A stretch of DNA of 64,000 nucleotides, taken from Cephalotus follicularis. Lineage: Eukaryota > Streptophyta > Magnoliopsida > Oxalidales > Cephalotaceae. Location of the stretch: positions 80,235-144,234 of the forward strand of contig BDDD01000363.1 in assembly GCA_001972305.1 (NCBI GenBank), in the 5' to 3' direction. The position numbers and the translations under genes were made by a program. How positions within the stretch are numbered: the first letter of the stretch is position 1; every line of letters begins with the position of its first letter. Positions 47,629 through 58,821 of the stretch are shown piece by piece. The notes beneath the pieces were generated by a model, which was not told the origin of the DNA, did not search any database, and saw only the letters and a list, made by a program, of their open reading frames with translations.

Positions 47629-49712
47629 ATGGAAGTTAACTCAATCACCACTGATCAGGTGCCTCCTTCTATTGTTGATGAGTCAAAGAATGTCGACCAT
47701 GACGACTACTTCGATTCTTTTCCGCCTGGTTATAGGTTCTGTCCAACGGATGGAGAGCTCGTTGTTCATTACTTGGAGAAGAAGGTACAGGAAAAGAAAC
47801 TGCCACGAAACAGGATCATGGACGTTGAGTTCTACAAGTATGATCCCGAGAATCTTGCAGGTTATACAGATATTTCTTGAAACAACTTATTTTAATATTC
47901 ATAACTCCTTGTTTTGTATATCGCGTGTAGTTTCGCTTGCTCGCTCGCAAAAAACATATGTGAATTATTTGTTGGTCAGTTATGGTGCTTAATACTATTA
48001 CCGTTTTCTATATTACGAATGATCACTGACGCAGTTTTTGATTCAGGCTAGATTCTACAATACTTGACAAGAAAGCGTGAAGAACATCTGTGATATCTCT
48101 CTAACCAAACTGATGAGAATCTGAAACAATCTAATGTGTTTTACATCACTTAATACTAAGACTAATGTGTTTTACCAATTCTTGTATCTAAGGAAATCTA
48201 TACTAAATACTTAGCATTACTCCCTATATTCTCTTTAATTTTATTCAAATTAGATCTTTTATAGATTTTTTTAGATGTAATCACAATCCAAAGAATAAAA
48301 AATTCTTTAGATTAGAAGTGTTAAATTTTTTTTTTTTTTTTGTTTTGGGTGGCCTTTTGGTGATCATCAACAGAGAAATACAAGAGTTGTGGAGAGAAGG
48401 AATGGTACTTTTTTACTCCAAGAGATCGAAAATACCCTAATGGAAGTCGACCAAATAGAGGAGCTGATTCAGGGTCTGGATTCTGGAAGGCAACTGGAGC
48501 TGATAGACCAGTTAAACATAACGGTGTTGAAGTTGGGCAAAGGAAGGCATTGGTTTACTATAGAGGAAAACCTCCAAAAGGAGAAAAGACTGACTGGATT
48601 ATGCATGAATATCGACTGAATGATCATCCTCAGTACAAGAGGAATGTAGTTGGCATGAGGGTATTACATATTATTTCATCCCTTGAAAAATTAAACTACA
48701 TTGTGTCAATGATACAGTTTGTCTAACTCTTGTTTTTTTTTTTTTTTTTTGGTTGCAGCTGGATGAATGTGTTCTATGTAGGATTTATAAGAAAGCTAAT
48801 AAATCAGTCAAAACTGAAACTGCAGATGATGATCATTCTCTACCGGGACACCATGAGGAGACAAATGAGGAGCATCTGGGTGTGGATTGTGATAAGGATA
48901 ATGTGGATCATGATCCTACAATGTATACCAACACATATGGTGACTATATGCTGCAACCTTACCAACATGGACTTCCTCAAATTCCTCCATATAGCAATAA
49001 TGTTGCTTTTGGTAACCAACTTGAGGCAATGAATGCCAATTATGATACTCAACCAAAAATGGTACAACCAATTTGTCGCATGCCGCCTCCTCCTCCTCCT
49101 CCTATGCGCAGTCCTCGTTTTATGCACAGCGACGGATCTTCGTCAAAATTTCAAGGTATGCGAATCATATGTTTGAATAAAATATAAGATAATCAATAAT
49201 TCTAAAAAACGGATATAAAGAAAAGAGATAAAAAGATCTAAGACATAAGTTCTATAGAAATTATAAAAATATTGACCAAATATGGACATTAACATGTATG
49301 ATAATCAAAGGGAAAAAAAAATAAAAGGTGAATGGTGTGTTTAGAGTGTCTTGAAGTTTGGTTGTCCAAAGTATATTTTATTTTTTTTCATAGTATGTAA
49401 AGATTAAAAATTTTTAAAAAAAATTTATAACAATTTTTTTTTTCATATCTTATAGGGCAGCTCCTGCCTATGCAACATTCAAATGAGAACATTTTCAAGT
49501 CAAGTGATCTCGATGAAAGTTCATTTGGAGGAATCAAGTCAAGTGGATTTGCAGATGATATTATTATGTGGGACACTTTTCGAAATCTAGAGGATTACAA
49601 CAACGATCCGAGATTATATCATAACTCTTACACAGATTCAGTTCCGATTCTTGATAGTAATGTTTTTCCCATGAATGTTCCAAATAATCCTCCCAATGAA
49701 CCCCCATTGTAG
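47629..49712 (+). CDS. NAC-domain transcription factor (four exons)
   Basis: Exons 47629-47860, 48374-48660, 48759-49155 and 49456-49712. All introns are GT...AG, the phases fit, and the product is 390 residues. NAC proteins are plant-specific nuclear regulators that bind DNA as dimers. Subdomain A reads [19 protein letters not shown] (residues 31-49), with Cys for the usual His and Gly for Glu. Then come [17 protein letters not shown] (86-101), [12 protein letters not shown] (113-124), [20 protein letters not shown] (135-154), HEYRL and, from exon 3, [10 protein letters not shown]. The acidic, Asn-rich C-terminal half with a seven-proline run near residue 283 is the presumed activation region. 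No membrane segment is seen. An in-frame ATG at 47596 would add 11 residues. The start at 47629 is chosen for its better context (ACCATGG). No break was found. Confidence 0.94.
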
Positions 49713-49963
49713 TCTTTTGACATCAACAGTCGCTGCCACCAAGTGACTGACGGTAGTTGGTCGTATGTTAGGCTTTTGCTGGATTTAGGGTTGTGAATTA
49801 GTCAACAGAGATTTTGTGTGAGCTTATGTTTGCCATAGTTTTGGTTGTTTAGGGATTGTACGTATGTTAATTATTTGTGGTATTTGTTTTGTTTAAATCC
49901 TAATATTTTTCTGTTATTATATGTGAAACTCAAGTGGGGAATGGAATACAAAGATATAATTCA

Positions 49964-50150
49964 CGTGGAAGCACCTCTAGCCTAATGGTTAGAGGTGTGG
50001 TTTACCTTGGTGTAATCCGAGGTTCAAAACCTCACATCTCCATTCAAGGGTTTAATCCCCTTTCCCTTTTGGGTGGGTCCCCCCTCCTCTCAAAATTTAA
50101 TCTTCATTTCTCCTTTGGATGGGTCCTCCCTCTCCTATAAAAATAAATAA
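49964..50150 (+). mobile_element. tRNA-derived SINE (187 bp) in the NAC 3' flank
   Basis: The head contains an RNA polymerase III box A (TAGCCTAATGG, 49978-49988) and box B (GGTTCAAAACC, 50021-50031), both matching consensus, 32 bp apart. The body has a duplicated GGGTGGGTCC/GATGGGTCC segment and the tail ends AAAATAAATAAATA. An 8-bp duplication ATAATTCA flanks it (49956-49963 and 50151-50158). It starts 251 bp after the NAC stop codon and so probably lies in, or just past, the 3' untranslated region. It is not a functional tRNA: the arms do not fold into a full cloverleaf. Confidence 0.85.
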
Positions 50151-51159
50151 ATAATTCATTCATTCTCGATTCTTTATTTTGCTCCTTTTTTTTTCTTTTT
50201 TTTTATGTTACACGGAAATTTGCATGCATGTACTCCCAATTTTGTTTGATTACGCCATCATAAGACAATTGGTTATGAGTCAATATAATTTGTTGGTTCC
50301 CTTTACAGGTTTTCTTCCCAATTTTGTTTGATTATACCCATAACTATGTTGTTGCTTTACACGTGGTTATTTGCATCGTGGTAATGTTTGGACTATATTT
50401 GCGGCTAGGCAAATATTGATGGACAAATCACTATAAATCTTGAAGAGATTTTGATCAGGTATCTTTCACCACATGCTCAAATTTATTCTGTTGTTCCTTT
50501 TAAGCAAATAATGTAAGAAAACTGGTATAAATAATCAGAATAATGAATGATTACGATTGTAGTGCGTTTAAGGAGAAAAAGAAATATCAAAAAATCAAAG
50601 TGTTTTCTGGTTTTATAAATAGTAGATGTCTGTTCGAATCAGACATGGTGCTTAGTTTTAAACAAAATTAACTACCAACAGATGTCTGCCTCCACTGTTT
50701 GATTTAAAATTCAAACATAAATAACTGAAAATTTAATAATATTATTAAATCCGAAATTAATTTAATAAAAAATATGACATCCAAAATAATATAACATTTA
50801 ATGATCCACAGACACGCAAAGTGCATAAAAATCGCTCCATTATCACGCCACATGCACGCCGGTATTATAGAGTACCTCACACTCTATCACAATCATCAAA
50901 CAACATTTGCACTTTTATATATGGTCTTAGAAGCTTATAGTTAAACAATGTGAGATGTAACTCTTTTTGTTTGACAAACAAACTTAACAACAATCCCCCA
51001 CTTTCTTTGTAAAACAAATTTTCGAAAACAAAACATATATAAAATTAATATTATACACAACCAAAATTATTTCAATAGACTAATATATATCAATAAAGGT
51101 ATCTCTTGAGTTAAACCTTTATTTAGTACTATTACGTCAAATTTTTTTATAGGTCATTA
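50151..51159 (+). other. Downstream interval without a recognisable gene
   Basis: AT-rich sequence between the SINE and CACTA end H. I see no frame of interest or clear element ends. It probably includes the rest of the NAC gene's downstream flank. Confidence 0.5.
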
Positions 51160-51687
51160 CACTACTAGAAACAGGGGATTTAGCAACCGCTTTTTGGGCC
51201 GACCGCTTTAGCGACCGCCTAAGCAGTCGCTAAAAGCCCTCTGAAAAAATCATGGTGGTTTGCTCATCACCGACCGCAATATAGTCATTCTGACCTTCAA
51301 AAGCGGTCGGTAATTAAATAATTACTTATATTATTATTGGGTCAATTAGCCACCACTTTTTTTTGAATTTGCGACCGCTATAGCGGTCGCTAATTCCTAT
51401 TATTTTGAATTTATCTGGATTGTGCTTTCTACCTTATATCCTATTGAAGACTCATCAGCCGCTTATTTCCTCCCAAATACACGAATCTCCTACGTCTGCC
51501 TCTCTTGTTCTCTCTGTCCCATTCCAATTTCATAACAATACTCCTCGGCGGACGCAGCACACATCATCAGGTTCCTCTCTCTCTACATTTTCTGTCTCTC
51601 CTGTTCTCTCCGTCATCACCGGCACTGGCGACGCCAAGTACGTCTCTCTCTCCCTCGTGGTAACCAACCACCAACAACCGGTGTCTG
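51160..51687 (+). mobile_element. CACTA element H, 5' end with subterminal repeats
   Basis: Starts CACTACTAGAAACAGGGGAT, a canonical CACTA terminal repeat. Inverted GCGACCGC/GCGGTCGC motifs follow to about 51390, including a 20-bp perfect palindrome. A CT-rich stretch then resembles an untranslated first exon. It is cut by solo LTR I and resumes at 55018 (GGCAACGACAGCGGTAGCAG, then GTAAGTTTTT, a likely splice donor). The layout matches the 5' end of D, but the repeats differ, so this is another family. No matching 3' end is seen. Confidence 0.75.
51371..51390. repeat. Perfect 20-bp palindrome in CACTA H
   Basis: GCGACCGCTATAGCGGTCGC is identical to its reverse complement. Partial copies of the same arms lie at 51180-51310. 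Confidence 0.95.
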
Positions 51688-54600
51688 TGTAACGCCCGAG
51701 ATTTTTGCACAATGCGATATTTCAATTTTATTGAAATACTATCATTGAATTTATGGGAATGGCATAATTTTGACCTAGGTGATGCTTTCCAAAAACCTAA
51801 AGGGTTAGATTTTGGAAGAGGGAATGATTGGGATAATAAAGAAATTCTAAATGATGCAATTAGAGGCAAAACAATGCAGTTTTGGGCTAAACGCGTCGAT
51901 GTCTTTGTAAAGACGTCGACGCCTATGGGCGCGAAGGGCGCACGTAAGTGCATGAACATGCACGTCGAGACAGACGAAGGCATTGACGTCCTGGTATGAA
52001 AGGAGAAAAGACATCGACGTCTATAGAAGACGTCGAGGTCTTTGAAAAGGATATCAATCACGTTATGAACTGACAGACTAACGTGCAAGGGAAGGGAAAT
52101 CCAAGGCCTTTGCAGGCACCAGATGCAACATGTTGTGCATGCTGGAATGTTACCAGGCATGCAGCAGAACGTGTCCTCAACTTTGTGCATGCAAAGGGCA
52201 CACATCTTCACCTGCAAATGCAGAAAACAAAGAGGAAAGAGATGAATAGGAAAGAAGAAAACGGGGAGAGAAGGAATGGGGAAATGGAACCTGCAAATGC
52301 ATGCAACGAGAATAGTGATGAGGGGAGAGAGTTCCCTAGCATAAATGCTCTCTCTTCCCTGCTTGTCTGGTTAAACACCTGAGTGTTAAGGAGAACAGTG
52401 AGGAGAGATAAACACTTCCTCCATTGCTGGACCAGTGGAGCTTTGGGAAACTTGGAGCTGGACGCTTGCAGCAACGGGACAACCTTGGAACTGCTGTGAT
52501 CAACCCTTGGAACATAAAGAGGTGGACTTTCAAGGTTTCTAACTTGAAACCAGAGGTAGGGGAAGTTATATGTACATATTTGAGTTCAAAGTTAATGTGT
52601 TGCCATGAATGAAATGCATGAATTGCATGCTGGTTGGGAGTTGAACTAAATGTTTGATTGATGATATGAACACCTGTTGGTGTAGACTATATATGCATGT
52701 TGATTTCTGGGTGAATCCCATGCTTGATTGTATGTGTATATGGGTTGAGTACCCCTGGTTGTGGATGGAATGAAAGAGACAGTGTTCTGGACTCTTGCAC
52801 GTCGATGCTTTTGTGATAAGCATCGATGTCTTTAGGCGATGAGACGATAGACGTCGACGTCTTGGTTAAGCGTCGATGTCTATTTCAAACATCTGCAGAA
52901 TGCAAATGTTACTTTCTGGACTTTAAGGATTTCTGGTGGGTTGATGATACACACGCGGATAACTTGTTGTGCATGTTACACTGTGAGTAACGTATATGGA
53001 ATTGCATGTGTGGATGGAGGATGTTTTCTTCCTTGGAAATGAAGATTGGACGAAATGTTACCTGTTGATACCACTTAAACATCGACGTCTATGGAAAGCA
53101 TCGACGTCTTTGGCTGTTTTGCATTAAGTCTTGCTCATAACGCAAGGACGTGTTAAGGTTCCTACCTTAAACGTTGACGCGTTGTGAAGAACATCGACGC
53201 CCAAGGATTTTGACCGTAGGCATCGACGTCTACAGAAAGACGTCGACGCGATTTGTACTGTTGCAAGCACTGACCTTGAAGGTAACCTCGACGCTTTTGG
53301 GGCAATGGACATCGACGCGTTGAGGAAAGACATCGACGTCTTTCCTACTGGTTAGTACGGTTTGACCCAATTTGGACCCATTGGCTCAGGAACGATTCTA
53401 GAAACGACTCTAGGCATGTTTGAGCATATGGTTGCATTGCATGCTACTGTGAATTGATTCGTTATGATATCGCATGATTTCTTAACTAATTTAATTTGAG
53501 AAATGTGTATATGATTGTTGAGTGGAAATATATGCTTAAATATATAATTTCCAAAAAGGACTGCATAAATGATTTCAATGATTGAAATTATGTATACGAA
53601 AATAAGTATTTTTGGAGAATTAAATTCTGTACAAAAGGACTGGTTATACATTTTGAACAAATGTAATGTTATCAAGTATTTTATACATAATAAATTACTT
53701 GGAAATGGACTGTGACGGAAATATATATTTTCCGAAAAGGATTGCAAAATGGGTTGACATAATTAAAATTATGGTATACGGATATGAATATTTTCGAAAG
53801 ATTGGAGTACATTTTTAATGTATTGTTTCAAGTATATTATGATTCACTAAAACTACTTGAAAAGGTTTGAAAAGGGACCCTTGTATCTTGGGCAATACAT
53901 ATATATATATATATGTTTCAAGAATTTATACTTATAAATTACTTAAAAGGACTGTGAAATTTTGATAACTACTAAACCCTGTTGGGAGAGTAGCTGAAAA
54001 CTGTAATCTGTGTTAAAAGGACTGATGCCCTTTTGGGATGTTTTGATTGCAAGTATTTCTTATGTGATAATTACTTTTGATGGCTTGTTTGGGTTACTAA
54101 ACTCTGTTGGGTTAGTAGCCAGGGATTCCACTACTGAGCTCTGTTGGGAAAGCAGTTGGAAGTTCCGTATAAGGTAGCCACTAAGCTCTGTTGAGTAAGT
54201 AGCTAGGGTTTCTCACGAAATGGTTACTGAGCTCTGTTGGGCAAGTAGCTAGGGACTCCCATTTGGTTGCTAAGCACTGTTGTGTAAGTAACCGGTTGTT
54301 GAGCCTGGGTGTCAGCAACTTTAATCTGGCTTGATGGGTCCTTAGTGACCTGATCGTTGTATCTAGCTCCTTCGGGGATAGTTTCGTACTTGTGTTATTG
54401 TGGCCCTCGTGTGATACCTGCTTGTGGTTATACACATATATTCATGTATATCATGTATTATTTACGTACTGCATCATGAATGCATTCATTTCATGTCATT
54501 CATTACTTGATCCCGAAATGTATTTATACTTAGCCGAGTGAGGACAAAGGCTAACCCCCTACTATTTCAGATTGACGGAGACAATCGGACAAGTGCGGTT

Positions 54601-55017
54601 AAGGCTGATTTGGGAGCTGCTATTTGAAGGTTGTTTAAGCTGATTATGTTATGATGATCCTACTCATGTTGGAGAGGATGATAACTTGTACTTGTTCAAT
54701 TTGGATAATTTTGTATTATGGTCTTGGAACAATGTTTTGGGTTTGTTTTATATATATGAACTTCTCCCTGTGAGATATTTATGGTTTAAAATGAAGGTTA
54801 TATCACGCTTCGTTTCGTGAGCTTTTAACAATGATGTTGTTTTGTTGTAACACGTAGTATGGGATGCGTGCTACGTTGTTAGTTCGGCTTATATTAAAGG
54901 CTTCCGCAACTGTTGTATCTGTTTTAAAAAGGTTCGAATTTGTCATAAATTCGATAAGCCGGATTATTTATGTTAATTGCTACCATTTGTACGTTGTTTG
55001 GAAAACGGGGTGTGACA
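51688..55017. mobile_element. Solo LTR I (3,330 bp) inside CACTA H
   Basis: Starts TGTAACGCCCGAG and ends GGGGTGTGACA, with target duplication GTCTG (51683-51687 and 55018-55022). No primer site, gag or pol is present. It contains the same ATCGAT/GTCGAC-centred repeats as the G LTRs (51890-52050, 52800-52880, 53085-53345) and a separate tandem array at 53970-54310. Removing it rejoins the CACTA H untranslated exon (GGTGTCTGTGGCAACG). The strand is not certain. Confidence 0.87.
53970..54310. repeat. Imperfect tandem array (CTCTGTTGGG units) in solo LTR I
   Basis: About six units of roughly 50-70 bp, each with a core like ACTRAGCTCTGTTGGGTAAG followed by TAGCTAGGG or a variant. Confidence 0.8.
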
Positions 55018-55022
55018 GTCTG

Positions 55023-56500
55023 TGGCAACGACAGCGGTAGCAGGTAAGTTTTTATAATTTTTGGGTTTTTTTATAGATTTGTTAGGGTTTTGGATTTACT
55101 TGGGGGTTAAAGTGTTAGGAGAGATTTTTATATGTATTCGTGCATAGCAGTTGTTTATATTTTTATATGATTTCGAATGATTGAATACCTGTTACCAAGC
55201 AATCGGTGGAGCCTAAGAATGAGATGTTCCTCATCAGGAGCAATACGGCCTCGTGTATAGCAGTTGTTTTCTAAACTGAATTTTTTTTTCAGAAATGGTT
55301 GTCAGTGGCAAATATTTAAACCAATATTGTCTTTAACATTTAGGGTATATGAATTGAAAGAGTTGATCTAGTTTTTTTAACATTGGATAGCTGGTTATAA
55401 GTAATCTAAAGGAGAAGTAAACTGAACTTTACAATATTCGTGCCATCTTAGTGCTACAACAGGAGATTTTTATGTATACAATTGTGGGTAAAATGCATAG
55501 CTGGTTATCTCTAAGAGGTATCCAGGTATGGTTCCTTTTAGTTTGTGAATTCTATTTCGACCAAAAAAAATAATCTTAGATGAAGCAAATCCTTTGCTTA
55601 GTTTGCAGATATGTGCAACATAGCCAAACATTTTAGAATAAGTAGTGAGTTTTTATTTATATTGTCAAGACGTTTCAAGTTATTGTTACATCATTTATTT
55701 TATTGTTCTGATATGGACAAGTAAAGGGATCATGACTCCATATATTTAACTTATCTCTATTCATCTATTTCAGTTTGTTACATCATTCCTTTTAGACGTT
55801 TCAAGTCATGTTCGTTATAGGAATCAACCATAATTAATGTGACAAACTTTGCACCTTCCACTAATCTGGTAATATCACGCTCCATTCGAGGCCAATAAAT
55901 GCCCATGGCCCCCTCTTTATGCCCACTTTGCTACAACATGGAGTCTTGCTCGTGGCAGCCAAAGATGGAGTCCTCATAGCTAGAATATGGTTGCACTTAA
56001 TTTCGTGATCTTACTCTATTTTATTTACCAAATTAATTGTCCTCTCCTTTGTGTTCGGCTTTGTGATTAATTTTCTAGTGGGTAGTGAATATTGTGGAGA
56101 GAGAAAATCGGGGTTAAAGGGTTGTTATATATGATGCCAACCATAAAGGCTAAAGCACAGTTGAATCAAAAAACCCCAATGAAGACAGAATGTGGAAACA
56201 GTAGAACTATAGAAGATTTTTTCAAATCCCTCTTAATTATTGATTTGTAATTGATGTCCAACTAGAAATGGAAGCCCATCAGTCTAACATTGAAATTGAA
56301 TGAGAATAGTTGCCAATTGCCAGCCAAATTTGACCCCATTGCTGTTGTGGTCCCTTGTGTTGTGGGTTGCTGCCTGCTGATTGCTATTTTGACTTCATGG
56401 GTTTATGGGGTTAATTTCATTTATATTTGATATTTGTTATTGATTTTGATTTATTTTCATTTTTTGTCTTCTTCTCATTTGAGTTACAATCAGCAACAGA
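55023..56500. other. Mostly unrecognised interval between H and J
   Basis: It starts with the continuation of CACTA H (probable first intron to about 55300). The phrase CGTGYATAGCAGTTGTTT occurs twice (about 55139 and 55254). Apart from a possible integrase remnant at 55790-55980, I see no gene. Confidence 0.5.
55790..55980 (-). pseudogene. Possible gypsy integrase zinc-region remnant
   Basis: One minus-strand frame reads EDSIFGCHEQDSML, a stop, then GHKEGAMGIYWPRMERDI and TRLVEGAKF. The WPRMxxDI...LV pattern resembles the stretch just before the CxxC of retroelement integrases, but the cysteines are absent. The match is short, so this is tentative. Confidence 0.3.
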
Positions 56501-56595
56501 CTCCCTAACAGAGCAATGTAAACGAGCTTTACAGCATATATATAAAAAGTGTAATACGTTTACAACCAGTCTTAAAATGTGTCAAACTAAACAAA

Positions 56596-58663
56596 TTACG
56601 GCTCGTCATCGCTATCGTCCGAGTCAGAAGATGGCTTAAAGAGGGGGTGCCGAGTCCGCGGCAAACTCTGATCAGATGGTGTGCGTGTGGACTAAGACCC
56701 CATCATCTGCGTCATTCGATCCATAAAAGTCTCCAACTTCGACTCCACCCGGTCCATCTGCTGGCGAAGCTCTGAGACTGCGTCCGGCTCTGGGCCGGTG
56801 TGTGATGGCTGTGAACAGAACGGGCGACTCTAACCTCCCACTCCCGACTGAGTACCTCGAAGTGCTTGTGGTAGCATCTTCATGTAAGTCATGTAGTTCC
56901 CCAATCCACGGATCTTGCCCTTCCGCGGACTCTAGTCGCCTCTGTCCATGCCACAACGTCAAAGGGAGTCGCCCTACTAGTATCGTCGGTCCCCTCCACA
57001 GTATCCGGCCCGGCAGCAGCCGGTACTTCTCCTACAAAAATACAAGATTAATCAGTTAAGTGATTGACATATAAAGGGTAATTGACATATTCATTTCAGT
57101 TTGTGACTCACTATCCTCTCCATTATAATAGGAGGTGGAAGAGTATCATGCCCCGCCTTCCGATGGGTTTCGTAGTATACATCCCCAATCATTTTCCCCT
57201 TGGCCCCCTGTAAGTCAAATGAAATTTCGAATTAGTTTGAAACACAAATCAAGTTTATTAAGCACCATAATTACAAATGAAGTTTATTACTTACCCCAAT
57301 CTAAAGCTGTCTCTCCATCATGTGACTACCGTCAGTGTAGGTGGTGTGTGCTTCGTTCACCCTATTGGCGACATTTGTTCTTACCCGCCCCTGAAATTCC
57401 TCCGACATCCACATGTTCACCATTTCTTCCCACACTTGTCGTGGTATCTCTGCAGGGCCATGCTGCATACACTCAGGGCTCATCTGCTGCACACCAGCGC
57501 TCATCATTGCCTTCCTCCTAAAGTTACACATCCATTTCGGGTAATTCTCCTGCACGTAACTATAGAATGGAAGCCTGCTATGTGCATCAGATGGAAGAAA
57601 GTGGAAGTAGTCCTACAAAACATCAGTGTCAAACAACGAGTTTAAAAAAATCCTGAATAATATTGATTGTTAAATGCAACAGTTTTACCCACCAATAGCT
57701 TCTCCCACAGTAGTTCCTTCTCTGAATCAGGCCACTGNNNNNNNNNNNNNNNNNNNNNNNNNNNNNNNNNNNNNNNNNNNNNNNNNNNNNNNNNNNNNNN
57801 NNNNNNNNNNNNNNNNNNNNNNNNNNNNNNNNNNNNNNNNNNNNNNNNNNNNNNNNNNNNNNNNNNNNNNNNNNNNNNNNNNNNNNNNNNNNNNNNNNNN
57901 NNNNNNNNNNNNNNNNNNNNNNNNNNNNNNNNNNNNNNNNNNNNNNNNNNNNNNNNNNNNNNNNNNNNNNNNNNNNNNNNNNNNNNNNNNNNNNNNNNNN
58001 NNNNNNNNNNNNNNNNNNNNNNNNNNNNNNNNNNNNNNNNNNNNNNNNNNNNNNNNNNNNNNNNNNNNNNNNNNNNNNNNNNNNNNNNNNNNNNNNNNNN
58101 NNNNNNNNNNNNNNNNNNNNNNNNNNNNNNNNNNNNNNNNNNNNNNNNNNNNNNNNNNNNNNNNNNNNNNNNNNNNNNNNNNNNNNNNNNNNNNNNNNNN
58201 NNNNNNNNNNNNNNNNNNNNNNNNNNNNNNNNNNNNNNNNNNNNNNNNNNNNNNNNNNNNNNNNNNNNNNNNNNNNNNNNNNNNNNNNNNNNNNNNNNNN
58301 NNNNNNNNNNNNNNNNNNNNNNNNNNNNNNNNNNNNNNNNNNNNNNNNNNNNNNNNNNNNNNNNNNNNNNNNNNNNNNCCCTCTACTATTTCCCCTCATC
58401 CATCGCTGGTGGGAATCTGATTCAAAAGCATTGTTACGTTTCACTGTAAACATATATAATACGACATAACAAAACAGATTCGACAATACAAAAAACAGTT
58501 TAAGGTCAAATATCGTGACATAACAAATTTCCTTACTAGCACTGGGAACATCGGTATCCTGCTCCTGTGTGTCTAAATCCATAGAGTCCATCTTGGGACG
58601 GGTAGATCCAGAGGGTGCAGTGGAATCTCCAGGAATAGAGGAACGCGTGACTCTGCGAGACAT
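56596..58663 (-). CDS. CACTA J TNPA-like (Transposase_24 type) gene, interrupted by a gap
   Basis: Starts MSRRVTRSSIPGDSTAPSGS at 58663, close to the D copy (MPRWVTRSSIAGASTIVSGF). The acidic stretch DLDTQEQDTDVPSASKEICY follows. After the gap come SGLIQRRNYCGRSYW, then an exon with NYPKWMCNFRRKAMMSAG and VNEAHTTYTDGSHMMERQL (57570-57301). Further exons end at TAA 56596-56598 after an acidic tail (SDSDDSDDEP). Introns have GT...AG ends. I see no stop inside the exons that can be read, so this copy is better preserved than that of D. The family binds subterminal repeats to promote excision. It cannot be called intact because of the N run. Confidence 0.7.
57738..58378. other. Assembly gap (641 N)
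   Basis: Unsequenced run inside the J gene. Open frames crossing it on both strands are artefacts. Confidence 0.99.
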
Positions 58664-58821
58664 ATCTGTAAGAACTCACCGTATTTAAAAATGATACAAA
58701 CTACATACAGTTGTCCTACTATATATTATCAAATTACAATCCCGTGATATAACAAATAAGAAGATTAAGAATACTATTGCAAACAGTATTTACTACATAT
58801 ACTACACAATTAACTTACAGT

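Noticed and set aside
49964-50040. Possible tRNA gene
   Set aside because: Box A and box B are present, but no cloverleaf with a closed acceptor stem forms. The tail, body and target duplication identify a SINE.
46142-51159. A second host gene near the NAC gene
   Set aside because: Short frames here overlap NAC exons in other frames (for example 47672-47992, 48730-49032 and 48840-49127 minus) or lie in AT-rich DNA, with no independent support.
57629-58663. Apparent 250-340 codon frames across the N run
   Set aside because: The length is created by the undetermined bases. Only the parts outside 57738-58378 were used, as exons of the J gene.
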